In this document: piece after piece, positions 26,764 to 35,616 of the stretch
Layout: each line of letters opens with the position of its first letter
Numbering within the stretch: the first letter of the stretch is position 1
DNA from: Candidatus Fermentithermobacillaceae bacterium
Lineage (GTDB): Bacteria; Bacillota; Sulfobacillia; Fermentithermobacillales; Fermentithermobacillaceae
Length of the DNA stretch: 41,773 bases
Direction of reading: 5' to 3'
Assembly (NCBI GenBank): GCA_012837895.1
Contig: DUQH01000146.1
Span: forward strand, 1 to 41,773
The notes under the pieces: model-generated
What the model saw: only the letters and a program-made list of their open reading frames with translations
What the model was told of the DNA's origin: nothing
The model's database searches: none
Made by a program: the position numbers and the translations under genes

Positions 26764-27350
26764 GACCGGCCTCAGATTGACCACTTCCAAACGAAACCTG
26801 GTTCAAAACCGACCACTTAGCCATCCTTCAGTCCTGAACTGGTTCCAAATCGTCCACTCCCAGGCCGAAACTGGTCTGAAATCATCCACTCATGACCGGG
26901 ATCTGGCTTAGAAGCGACCACCCATGCCTTTCTACAGTCTGACACTGGTCCCGAATCGTCCACTTCAAGCACGCAGTTGGTCAGAATTTGACCGTTTTTC
27001 ACCGAAATTTGGCCTATAATTGACCACTCCTCCTCACCAAGAGCCAGGAGCGGTTCCTAATTGTCCAGTGTCGAGCCGAACCTGGTCCAAAATTGACCAC
27101 TTCCGACCCAAACCTGGCTCATAATCGACCAATCTACCTTCCTACAGATCGACACTGGTCAGGAATCAGCCACCTCCGGGTTGGACCTGGTCGGAAATTG
27201 ACCACTTCTGGCCCTAATCTGGCTCAGAATCGACCACACCACTTTTCTAGAGGCTGGCGCGGTCCCGAATCGTCCACTTCAGGCACGCAGCTGGTCTGAA
27301 ATCCACCGTTTGTGACCTTCTGACCGGAATCCGGTTCAAATCCGTCACTT
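26764..27350. repeat. Array 2: about seventeen quasi-palindromes with a 105-bp super-period
   Basis: A motif close to CTGGTC-CNAAATT-GACCAC (arms TGGTC/GACCA, 7-nt centre) recurs about 17 times. Measured at the G of the right-hand GACC-type half, the sites are at 26779, 26811, 26852, 26884, 26916, 26958, 26990, 27022, 27063, 27095, 27127, 27168, 27200, 27232, 27272, 27304 and 27344. The spacings repeat as 32, 32, 41 (40-42). One subtype (GGTCCCGAATCGTCCAC) marks every third site, 104-106 bp apart. The array fills the space between the leuS promoter and the M14 peptidase gene and shares no sequence with arrays 1 and 3. No gene is visible within it. Confidence 0.92.
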
Positions 27351-27455
27351 AACCCTTTGGAGCTGCATGAAAGTGGCCGGTTTTTGCATCCCCTGGCTCG
27401 AGACCGGCCACTTCTACCCGAAACCCGACTGAAATCTATTCCAGCCTGATCGTCT

Positions 27456-29177
27456 CTATTGCAACTTAATCGCCTTGGTCACACACCCGGCCCTTGCACC
27501 TCTGGCCTTTATGGCAATTTCCGTTCCTGGTTTGGCCTTCACAACCCAGGTCACCCTCTTGACCCTCTCGTCCCTGGCAGAGCGCGGCGACCAGTGGGAG
27601 AAAGCTGACGTAGTGCCTGATCTGCCATCCAGGTGGCCCACAGCCTGCTTTGCTTTACCGATTACCTCGATACCCGCTGCTCCTTCAGCCTCATCTTCTT
27701 GGCTGCATGCGTACAACTCAGCGGTAACCGGCTCTACTTTCTTAAGCTGCAGTGCCTTTTGGCTTCCGTAAGTAGGCAGGAATCCCACATTCTTGACCAG
27801 AGCGCTCACTTCATAAACCCTATCGCCCAAAGCCCTGCACTTTACGTCATCGATGTCGATCCTGGGCAAGGCAGCAGCTGCCCTGATTATGAACATAGTG
27901 TTCTTGTGGCACTCAGCTTCAAGGAACTTGTGAGGAGCATTCTGGATTACATACTTCACATGCCAACCGCCAATTTCGACCTCGCCAAGTTGGGGGTGAT
28001 TGAACGGCCGCCAGTTCTCAAAGCCCCTGCCGGCCAGTTCCCTGTCGTTCCAGGCAAGCATCTTCAAGTAGTCTTCTTCTTGTTCCTGAACCGGCTTTTC
28101 CCTGGTCGGAAACTGGTGAATCCCGGAACGCTGGGTCAGATTCCAAGTCTCAACTGTATAAGCCAGGATGCCGCGGTGGTCAAACAGCCAGTCGTCAAAG
28201 GCGCCCCTGCTGTATCCCTCACCGCCGCCGTAGAATTCTTCAAAACAAGGCACACACGGGTAGCCTGTTTCCTCGGCACCCATTTCACCGATTGCTATCA
28301 AGGCCTGGATATCCTGGCGTGGGCTTTGTTTCGAGGAATGAGCTCCCGGAACCCTCAGGATCACCCCGCCTGTTGTGTGATAGGTAAGCCCAAGGGAAAT
28401 ATTGGGATGGTCCACGATGAACTCTGCAACCGCTCTTGTCTCCGGCTCGGACAGGGGATATTCGCCTGCGCCGGATTGCTCCACCTCAGGTACCCATCCA
28501 TAAGGGAAGTTGCGGTTGAAGTCTAGACCCCATTTTGGCGGGGCGTTCTTTATCCCACCGCCGTCATGTTCCCGCAAAAACCCTTCAACATACACACGGT
28601 AAAATGTGCCTTCGCCCTCGTCAGGCTTCCTTCGCACCAAGGCCCTGGGATCCTTAGGAGACACCTTCCACTCGCCTGTGTCGTCCTTGATCCTCATCAT
28701 CAGGATATGCCCGTCCCCGTCTACATCGGCGGGATACAGCCCTTCCAGTTCATCAGGATTGGGGAACGGATATGGCCTCGGGGCGGACCTGAGGGTCTCT
28801 GGCGATGTGAGATACACCTCGGCGCCATCAGGCGACACCCTGGGAATCACATAAAACGTATTGCGCTGGAGCAGTTTGGTGATGCGCTCTTCTTTACCGT
28901 AATTCTCAAGGATATACTTTATTGCGTAAAGGTTTATCATTGAACCGGTTACTTCACCGGCATGAAAGTTCCCGTCTATGTAGATTGCTGGTTTCTCATC
29001 AGGATTGCCTGTTTTCCTATCTGTAAGTGTGATAACCCAGATGTCCCGGCCCTCGCCGCTCTTCCCTGCTGATGACAGCTGGGCAAGGTCTGGATACCTG
29101 CTTGCCATAAGCTTCAGAAACGACTCCATTTCCTCAAAAGTAAAATAGTGGTCGAATCTTATCTGTGCAGGATCCAT
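27456..29177 (-). CDS. M14 family zinc carboxypeptidase
   Basis: 573 aa. The zinc-binding HxxE is H72-AG-E75 in IDGNFHAGEVTG; the third ligand lies in TYHTTGGVILR, and the likely catalytic Glu in LAYTVETWN. The core continues to about residue 390 and is followed by ~180 residues of beta-rich sequence (from about ALPRIDIDDVKC) resembling the C-terminal domain seen in some bacterial M14 proteins. No signal peptide is present, so cytoplasmic peptide or amino-acid-conjugate hydrolysis is inferred. The start ATG is preceded by AAGGGGGGAGAACT. It is monocistronic, with array 2 downstream. Confidence 0.93.
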   Translation of the reverse strand: MDPAQIRFDHYFTFEEMESFLKLMASRYPDLAQLSSAGKSGEGRDIWVITLTDRKTGNPDEKPAIYIDGNFHAGEVTGSMINLYAIKYILENYGKEERITKLLQRNTFYVIPRVSPDGAEVYLTSPETLRSAPRPYPFPNPDELEGLYPADVDGDGHILMMRIKDDTGEWKVSPKDPRALVRRKPDEGEGTFYRVYVEGFLREHDGGGIKNAPPKWGLDFNRNFPYGWVPEVEQSGAGEYPLSEPETRAVAEFIVDHPNISLGLTYHTTGGVILRVPGAHSSKQSPRQDIQALIAIGEMGAEETGYPCVPCFEEFYGGGEGYSRGAFDDWLFDHRGILAYTVETWNLTQRSGIHQFPTREKPVQEQEEDYLKMLAWNDRELAGRGFENWRPFNHPQLGEVEIGGWHVKYVIQNAPHKFLEAECHKNTMFIIRAAAALPRIDIDDVKCRALGDRVYEVSALVKNVGFLPTYGSQKALQLKKVEPVTAELYACSQEDEAEGAAGIEVIGKAKQAVGHLDGRSGTTSAFSHWSPRSARDERVKRVTWVVKAKPGTEIAIKARGARAGCVTKAIKLQ

Positions 29178-29402
29178 AGTTCTCCCCCCTTGCGTTTGTA
29201 AGCCCCTCTTGGATGATTTGTCTCGTGACTCTAAATTCTCCTATTCTACTTTCCCTTTGGGATACCTTCTACTGGGAGACCCTACGTACAAAACTGGACA
29301 ATGACAAACTCCGGAATGGGCGGATGCTTCTCAATCCAACCTGGCTTTGCGTTTGAACTGATTTGAGTCTTGGAATGGAATTGGAACGTGGGCTGCTGTT
29401 GC
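29178..29402. other. Gap upstream of the M14 peptidase gene
   Basis: It contains the M14 ribosome binding site (GGGGGGAG complement at about 29182-29190). No further gene, hairpin or repeat was recognised. Confidence 0.4.
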
Positions 29403-30857
29403 TTACTGATGCACGGAAAGATCGATGCTCGCGCGACGCGCCCTTTGCGCCAGCTGGTCTGCTATGTGGCGGAGGATAGTGCGGCCTGGGGAATCAGGCA
29501 ACCCGCTCAGATCCTGCACGGCTGAATCGAGCAGTGTGAAAGCTACCCGCCCGGCCCTTTTCACGTGTCCTCCAGACACGAGTTTCATCCGGAGTTCAGG
29601 GATCTTATGTTCAGGTACTGCCTTGGTTGCCAGGCACTCAAGAATGACACTGCCCATCTCCGCCTCCATGGCATATATAAGCGGCAGGGTGAGGATGCCG
29701 CGTCTTAGGTCGCTGAACACAGGTTTCCCCAAGAATTCCTCGTCAGACACAATATCCAAGATATCGTCTACAATCTGAAACGCAGTTCCCACCTTGATTC
29801 CAAACCGCCACAAGCAGTCCTGCACCTCTGCCGGCGCTCTTGCCGCCATCGCCCCGGCTTTACATGCAGCAGCTATGAGCGCAGCTGTCTTCCGCCCTGT
29901 CTGGTAGAAATAGTCAGAAACGTTGACGCCCGGGTCGTAGAACCGGCTGTCCTGGGCAACTTCTCCCCTGCACATCAGCCCGACAGCGTCAGTGAGGCAC
30001 GAAGCAATGCCCAACCCCGCATACTTGAGCGCTGCCTTGTTAGCTTCTGAGAACAGGAAGTCGCCTGCCAGGACGGCTGAATGTATGCCCCATGCAAGAT
30101 GAATCGTGGGCAGGCCGCGCCTTTGTGAAGACCCGTCGATGATATCATCATGAACCAGGGATGCCAAATGAACCATCTCAAACGCTGCTGCAACGTCTGT
30201 AATCATGTCAATCATCTCATCATCGAAATCAGGATCCCCGAAAGGGGTATCAGAGGTGCCTTCAGCAGTCTTTTCACTTGTGCCTACAGAACCAGCGTCA
30301 AAAGCAATTTGAGAGCCGCTCTCGAAAGCAGTCTCATCCACATTGCTGCAGTCCATTGGATTTGATATCCTCTTGCATTCCAACGAGGACATAAAGCACC
30401 TGACACATCTCTTCTTGTCCCTTATGTATGGAATGCATGCATAAGCACTTGAGATCACCATCCTGGGCCTGAAAAACTTGCCCCTAGCCGCCAAGAGGTG
30501 GGCCAGGATAGGCTCCAAGGGACCTGAATCCGCCAGGATCCCGTTGAGTTTTTCTTGGACCACAAGATCAAGATGACGCAAGTTGCGGTCACAGGATGCG
30601 TAGTCTTCTGATCCATAGCCTTCTGACTCATGGCCCCCTGATTCACATCTATGGTCTACTGATTCACCGGCCGGTACTTGGACCGCAAGGGAACCGGACA
30701 CCTCCTGGTCTGAATGTCTGACGTCATACCGTGGGGCTACTGCTGACTGGTTCAGCAGTCTTCCTTCAGACTGAAGAATTGCTACAGTTTCGCTTGTTGT
30801 GGGTCCCTTTAGTGAGTCCCAGATGTACTTGTCGATCCTGTCTATCCAGCTGTCCAA
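29403..30857 (-). CDS. Polyprenyl diphosphate synthase with two non-family inserts
   Basis: Trans-prenyltransferase (FPP/GGPP/heptaprenyl synthase superfamily) extending isoprenoid chains with IPP. First Asp-rich motif DDIID at 237-241 (LVHDDIIDGSSQRRG), second DDILD at 364-368, IPP-binding GKFFRPRM at 126-133. At 484 aa it is about 150 residues longer than usual. One insert at ~36-88 is Ser/Glu/Gly/His-rich. Another at ~146-212 is acidic and carries Cys151, 154, 161 and 170, a possible metal site. TTG start with AAAGGACG upstream. The neighbouring DUF2600 gene suggests a shared terpenoid pathway: YtpB, a DUF2600 protein, cyclises a long prenyl diphosphate. Confidence 0.93.
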   Translation of the reverse strand: MDSWIDRIDKYIWDSLKGPTTSETVAILQSEGRLLNQSAVAPRYDVRHSDQEVSGSLAVQVPAGESVDHRCESGGHESEGYGSEDYASCDRNLRHLDLVVQEKLNGILADSGPLEPILAHLLAARGKFFRPRMVISSAYACIPYIRDKKRCVRCFMSSLECKRISNPMDCSNVDETAFESGSQIAFDAGSVGTSEKTAEGTSDTPFGDPDFDDEMIDMITDVAAAFEMVHLASLVHDDIIDGSSQRRGLPTIHLAWGIHSAVLAGDFLFSEANKAALKYAGLGIASCLTDAVGLMCRGEVAQDSRFYDPGVNVSDYFYQTGRKTAALIAAACKAGAMAARAPAEVQDCLWRFGIKVGTAFQIVDDILDIVSDEEFLGKPVFSDLRRGILTLPLIYAMEAEMGSVILECLATKAVPEHKIPELRMKLVSGGHVKRAGRVAFTLLDSAVQDLSGLPDSPGRTILRHIADQLAQRARRASIDLSVHQ

Positions 30858-31014
30858 ATAATACGTCCTTTCTTTCCCGTTGTTGCCTCATCTAGTATCT
30901 GCCCCAACCATTCCCGGTATCCTGTACCGGATATGTCCATATATCACCAAATGGCCACTGCCATCTAACTAGACTGGCTTTTCGAGCACAGCAAACAAGA
31001 GGAGTAACAATGAA

Positions 31015-32355
31015 CTAGATGCCTGCAATTGCCCTGGTTAAGGCACACATCACCCGGAGCAGCCTGGCACCGCTAAGGGTCGTCAATTGGTTGGCAAACG
31101 AACCGAGACCGCAGCTTCTCACTTTGGAATCTGAAAAATACATGGCAAGCAGCCCCCTTATTACAGCCTTGTGAAACCAGGATTCGGGCAGGTTGCGTGT
31201 CATTTCAAGCGAAACACAGGTAAACCGGTTCAAGGCATCTACAGCGTCGCCAGCTGAATCGTAATAGCTGACGAAATTCAGGTCGCCTGACTCCCGGTCC
31301 TCTTCCTGATCGATGAAATAGTCAAGCAATATGTGAAGCGCACAAACCGGTGGGAAATAGGCACAGGCGATGCAATGCCCAGACCGGCGGCCAGACTGTT
31401 TGTGACCTATTGCACCACTGCCTTGCCCTCCGCCACTCCCACTCCGGCGACCTCCGGAGCCGTCCAATGAGGCATATGCAATCAGGGCGAAAATGGCAAG
31501 GGTAGAACCTGCGGCCGCTCCGAATTCCCACCATTTCAGGCTGCCTACCTGGCAGGCAAAGTTCGTGACAAAACAAGCCGGGGCAGAGTGCTCCAAGTTT
31601 CCAACAGCAAAGCCAGGCTGACCTGAACTCAGCTTGTATACAGCAGCATCATCCGGAAGCTTCTTGCCAGAGTACAGGGCAAACCATTGCTCCATAAGGG
31701 TGTCCCTGATTCCAGGAGAAAGGTGTTTTATTGACTGCATTTCAGAATACAGCCGGGTAAGAAACGTAGCCAGCGGCTTTACAGCGCTGTAGTTTTCAAG
31801 GCGCGTCAGTACTTCCTGGGATGTAGCTGCAAGCTGCATCAGGTATCCACCGTCATCCTGAGCTGGGTATTGACTGTAGAAGTTGCCCATAGGCCTTTCA
31901 GGGTCAACTGCGCACAGCATGGCTTCATGGAGCTTCATGGAACTGGAGAACCCCTGGGCGGCGGTTTCCAGGGCGCTACAACCTGAGACAGGATTCCAAA
32001 ATACTGCCCGGTCGCACAGGTTATCCAGGTAATCACTTATGGTTTGGATAGCTACAACGGCTTTTATCAGGTCTTCCATCCCAGGGCGATTTAGCAGCGC
32101 AAACACCGCTCCCCCTACGCTGTGAAAGCTCTTTTTGTGAATAGAGGCAAGCGCTTGCCTTCTTAACTCAGGGTTTGGGATACTCCGGGCCCTGTGTTCC
32201 CACAACCTCAGTTGCCTTTTTGCCAGTGGGAAGATGCGTCTGGCCATAGAAAAATATACGGACCATTCAGTGATAATAGCGCCAAGCTCCTGAGAAACAA
32301 CTTGAGCGATAACGGGAGGTGCGCCGGTTTGCTGTTCCATGGTACCGTGCTTCAA
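31015..32355 (-). CDS. DUF2600 (YtpB-like) terpene-synthase-like protein
   Basis: 446 aa. It matches the DUF2600 family, whose studied member YtpB of Bacillus is tetraprenyl-beta-curcumene synthase. Asp-rich segments that could bind Mg and diphosphate are SDYLDN (107-112) and DYFIDQEEDRESGD (345-358). A Gly/Ser/Arg-rich insert (~298-328, SLDGSGGRRSGSGGGQGSG) breaks the fold just before the second acidic motif. The TTG at 32355 directly follows AGGGG, leaving no spacer; an ATG at 32340 (residue 6) is an alternative. It lies 157 bp upstream of the polyprenyl synthase on the same strand, so product and substrate are probably linked; the product is unknown. Confidence 0.9.
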   Translation of the reverse strand: MKHGTMEQQTGAPPVIAQVVSQELGAIITEWSVYFSMARRIFPLAKRQLRLWEHRARSIPNPELRRQALASIHKKSFHSVGGAVFALLNRPGMEDLIKAVVAIQTISDYLDNLCDRAVFWNPVSGCSALETAAQGFSSSMKLHEAMLCAVDPERPMGNFYSQYPAQDDGGYLMQLAATSQEVLTRLENYSAVKPLATFLTRLYSEMQSIKHLSPGIRDTLMEQWFALYSGKKLPDDAAVYKLSSGQPGFAVGNLEHSAPACFVTNFACQVGSLKWWEFGAAAGSTLAIFALIAYASLDGSGGRRSGSGGGQGSGAIGHKQSGRRSGHCIACAYFPPVCALHILLDYFIDQEEDRESGDLNFVSYYDSAGDAVDALNRFTCVSLEMTRNLPESWFHKAVIRGLLAMYFSDSKVRSCGLGSFANQLTTLSGARLLRVMCALTRAIAGI

Positions 32356-32406
32356 CCCCTACTTTCACCCATGTTCAAGATAAGATCCAAGGCCGTCCCA
32401 GCTGCT

Positions 32407-33279
32407 TCAATTCTCAAACTGGCATGGCTCTTTCTTGAAACGCTCCAGGAATTTCCGGAGCATTGCCAAGTATCCCTTTGGCTTCTCTTGGTCTTGTGCC
32501 CCGTGACCGCCTGGCCGGTCCCTGAATCCACCGCCCCAATCTGTGTAGTTGCCGTCACGTGAGTATAACGCCCTGCCAACTGCCTCTAACTGGACTTCAC
32601 TAGCATGCTGCCAATCATAGTAGCTTATTCCCTTGAGACCGTTAGCCCATGCCAGCTCGGAAAAACGGAATATCTCTCCGGGGGTAGCTTCCCCGTAACA
32701 TTGTCCTACAGGGGCAATAGGCCGCCCATACTTAGCAAGCCCTCTTAAGCACATTGAAAGCGCTTCATCCAAGGGTATATTCATCACACCCCAATAAACC
32801 TGTGGCAGGCACACAGAGCAAAAAGACGAGAATTCGGTGTATGGGAAGTTCTCGTGATACTGGGGCAAGGCGAAGGTTGTATATCCCACTACAACATCAG
32901 TGCCTATGGCCCGGGTAACCTGGAGCCCTAACTCCAATGCTTTGTGCTTGCCTTCACGGTTCTCATATTCATCTTCCGCATCAATTACCAGCCAATCAGC
33001 TCCGGCATCGAGGGCTTTCTGCATCGCCTTGACCTCGCCGGAGATGTTGTTGCCATAGCTGTATCCCCACGCCCCTACGGCAAGCCCTGCATGGTGGGCA
33101 GGCTCGATAACCTGCTGCAACTGCTCAAGGAAGAGCCCGGAAGTCCCCCCGTCCCAGGCTTTGACCAGGAGCCCTGAGAGCCCCATGTCCACTGCCCTGC
33201 GTATCATATGATCCAAGGGGCCCACCTGCGATAGTATCCAAATCCATATATGTTTCCCTTCCCAGGGTTTTGTAACCAT
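32407..33279 (-). CDS. Predicted TIM-barrel glycosidase-like protein of unknown function
   Basis: About 290 aa. The repeating beta/alpha pattern (HIWIWILSQ, GLSGLLVKAWDG, GLAVGAWGYSYG, ADWLVIDAEDEYE, DVVVGYTTFALPQYH, FCSVCLPQVYWG, PIAPVGQCYG, GLKGISYYDWQHAS) looks like a glycosyl-hydrolase-type barrel. Acidic residues after beta strands (DAEDEYE) are candidate catalytic groups. I cannot assign a family. No signal peptide is seen. The C-terminal ~50 residues are charged and Gly-rich. The ATG at 33279 has AGGGAGG about 8 nt upstream and is preferred to the frame start at 33306. It is the first gene of a possible operon with DUF2600 and the polyprenyl synthase. Confidence 0.7.
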   Translation of the reverse strand: MVTKPWEGKHIWIWILSQVGPLDHMIRRAVDMGLSGLLVKAWDGGTSGLFLEQLQQVIEPAHHAGLAVGAWGYSYGNNISGEVKAMQKALDAGADWLVIDAEDEYENREGKHKALELGLQVTRAIGTDVVVGYTTFALPQYHENFPYTEFSSFCSVCLPQVYWGVMNIPLDEALSMCLRGLAKYGRPIAPVGQCYGEATPGEIFRFSELAWANGLKGISYYDWQHASEVQLEAVGRALYSRDGNYTDWGGGFRDRPGGHGAQDQEKPKGYLAMLRKFLERFKKEPCQFEN

Positions 33280-33864
33280 AAGATTCCTCCCTATACGTTT
33301 CTGCACCCGCCGGTTGACGGCAGGCGCAAATCCAAGTTTCCTGAAGCGATTAGTCCTTAGTACTCCGTTCTACTACTGTATGCAACCACTGATTATTATG
33401 TTAACTTGCCATCGCGAAAAAGAGGATATCACGATCCCCTCCTACCCAGGTGCGGTCCATATACCCCTCCGGCGCGTCCCGCTATGCGATCATACTTAAG
33501 CCTGCGCGTCCTGCTATGCGATCACATGAAAGCCTGCTGTCGTCATCCCCTATTCATCAATGCATAAAAAAGAAGGGAAACAAGGCGCGTAGGTCGAAAT
33601 GATGGCAGACAAGTTAAATATGAACAGAGTCAACATTTTTCGATCTTTGCGTAATTGCCGGTTGATGAGCCACTGATACAAAGAACCCAGCGCAACATAT
33701 AATCAACGCCCTACTGCCATAATACCGGTACATGCACACGGATAAGTCTTCAGGCTTGATGTAGACGCTTGCGCTTTGCTGTCATGCGAAGTGCCAGGCA
33801 TGCGAGGGACACAACAGACACCAGGGTCACAAAGAGCACGAGTGGATACAAAGGAGGCTAATAG
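33280..33864. other. Divergent intergenic region with a 32-bp tandem repeat
   Basis: No gene is supported. Two copies of a 32-bp unit (GCGCGTCC-GCTATGCGATCA ... AAGCCT) lie head to tail at 33472-33503 and 33504-33535. The rest looks like ordinary divergent promoter space; the AAAGGAGG at about 33850 is the ribosome binding site of the M20 gene. Confidence 0.6.
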
Positions 33865-35505
33865 ATGACTGTTTCAAGACAGGCGATTTACGATCTGATG
33901 CTGGACTTGGTGGCGGTTCCAAGCGTATCGCCAAGCCCGGCTGAAACAGAGTTGGCCGAACTCATATATAATAAACTCGCTGAACTTCCATACTTCAAGC
34001 AACACAAAGACGATCTGGTTTTCATCCCGATTCCTGAGGATCAGTTTGGCCGGAAAGCAGTGTTCGCAATTGTAAGGGCACAACCTGAGACCAAGCGCAC
34101 ACTCATCCTCACAGGCCACTTTGACGTAGTTGACACAAGCGTGGCAGGAGCGTTGGCCGACGTGGCCTTCCGGCCTGAAGAATACACCAAGAAGCTTGCG
34201 GAACTGGAATTGCCTAGAGAAGCCCGGGAGGATCTGGAATCAGGCAAGTTCCTTTTCGGCAGGGGTGTCATGGATATGAAGTTGGGTATCGCCATAGAAA
34301 TGGCACTGCTTACAGAGTACTCGCAACAACCGGAAAAGTTGCCTGTAAATATCGCATTCCTCGCGGTAGGTGACGAGGAGAACAACTCTGCCGGCATGCG
34401 TGCGGCCATCACCTACCTGACAGATATGCAGTCAGAAGGGTATGACTTTCTTGCTTGCATAAACAGCGAAGGCGTCATCCCCAAGTTCCCAGGCGACACA
34501 AACCGCTACATCGACATTGGGACGGTAGGCAAGATCATGCCCATGTTTTATTGCGTAGGACGGGAGTCCCATGTGGGCCAGTATTACGCCGGGCTCAACG
34601 CAAATCTGTTAGCTTCTGCAGTAACCATGGAACTTGAGGGGAGCCCGGAATGGGCTGAGGAGTGGAAAGGCGAAGTATACCCGCCTCCTGCATCCCTCAA
34701 GCTGAAAGACCTGAGGGAGATTTACTCTGTCACCCTCCCTGCAAGAGCTGTGGTGTATTTCAACCACCTGACTGTCACAAGCACTCCCGCCCAAATACTC
34801 GAAAAGATGAAAACCATCGCATACAAGGCATTTACAAGAACTGTTGACCACATGTCCCAGAGCGCTGCCAGGTTCTTTGAAAGATCTAACGCTCCTGTGC
34901 CGGTTCCATGGGAGCCAAAGGTTGTCACCATACAACAGCTGCACAACGAAGTGGCAAGCAATTTTGACGGGAACTTGAAAGAACACCTTGAAGCTTACAT
35001 CAATGGCTTACCGGACGAAGCAGACGAAAGGAACAAATCCCTGCTTGTGCTGGAGGAACTCCTGAGGTTCTACCCGGATAAGAACCCGATGATTGTAGTC
35101 GGATTCTTGCCACCTTACTACCCTCACAGGACGAACAAGCGGGAATCGGTAAGGGAAAAAGGCCTGCTTGAAGCCGTGAATGAGCTTATTGGCCAAGCTA
35201 AGGAAGAGTTTAACGAGACCCTGGTGATTTCAGAGCATTTTGCTTCCATCAGCGACCTGAGTTATGTCGGATTCCAGGGCAAACGGGAAGAACTGGTCCC
35301 CCTCGCCCACAACACTCCGGGATGGGGCGTTATCTACGACATTGACCTTGATAACTTGCTCAAGTTGGATATCCCGATGGTAAATCTAGGCCCGTGGGGC
35401 AAGGACGCCCACAAGTTCATGGAGAGAGTGGAGTTGGATTACTCCCTGGAAGTCGTCCCGAAACTGTTGAAGTCCCTGATTGAGAAGTTAGCTAAGTTGG
35501 AGTAA
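33865..35505 (+). CDS. M20 family peptidase, RocB-like
   Basis: 546 aa, matching the RocB (arginine utilisation) branch of the M20 metallopeptidases. Zinc-site motifs: TGHFDVVD (H85, D87), GRGVMDMKLG (bridging D137), GDEENNSAG (E171/E172), and the C-terminal His in WGKDAHKFMERV. The lid domain between is longer than in dipeptidases, as in RocB. RocB is encoded with arginine catabolism genes in Bacillus, but no other roc gene is here, so the substrate is open. The start ATG follows AAAGGAGG with a 7-nt spacer. A terminator-like hairpin follows the stop. Confidence 0.92.
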   Translation: MTVSRQAIYDLMLDLVAVPSVSPSPAETELAELIYNKLAELPYFKQHKDDLVFIPIPEDQFGRKAVFAIVRAQPETKRTLILTGHFDVVDTSVAGALADVAFRPEEYTKKLAELELPREAREDLESGKFLFGRGVMDMKLGIAIEMALLTEYSQQPEKLPVNIAFLAVGDEENNSAGMRAAITYLTDMQSEGYDFLACINSEGVIPKFPGDTNRYIDIGTVGKIMPMFYCVGRESHVGQYYAGLNANLLASAVTMELEGSPEWAEEWKGEVYPPPASLKLKDLREIYSVTLPARAVVYFNHLTVTSTPAQILEKMKTIAYKAFTRTVDHMSQSAARFFERSNAPVPVPWEPKVVTIQQLHNEVASNFDGNLKEHLEAYINGLPDEADERNKSLLVLEELLRFYPDKNPMIVVGFLPPYYPHRTNKRESVREKGLLEAVNELIGQAKEEFNETLVISEHFASISDLSYVGFQGKREELVPLAHNTPGWGVIYDIDLDNLLKLDIPMVNLGPWGKDAHKFMERVELDYSLEVVPKLLKSLIEKLAKLE

Positions 35506-35513
35506 GCACAACG

Positions 35514-35545
35514 AAACCGGGCTGCAACTACATGCGGCCCGGTTT
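35514..35545 (+). terminator. Terminator-like hairpin after the RocB-like gene
   Basis: Perfect 9-bp stem AAACCGGGC / GCCCGGTTT with a 14-nt loop, 8 bp after the stop codon. The arm itself ends in TTT but only GATATT follows, so the U-run is weak. Confidence 0.7.
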
Positions 35546-35616
35546 GATATTACCCAGATTCTTCACCGGATTGTTCAGTCGGTATGTAAATCTCAATCAC
35601 CTTAGGCTAAGCTGGG

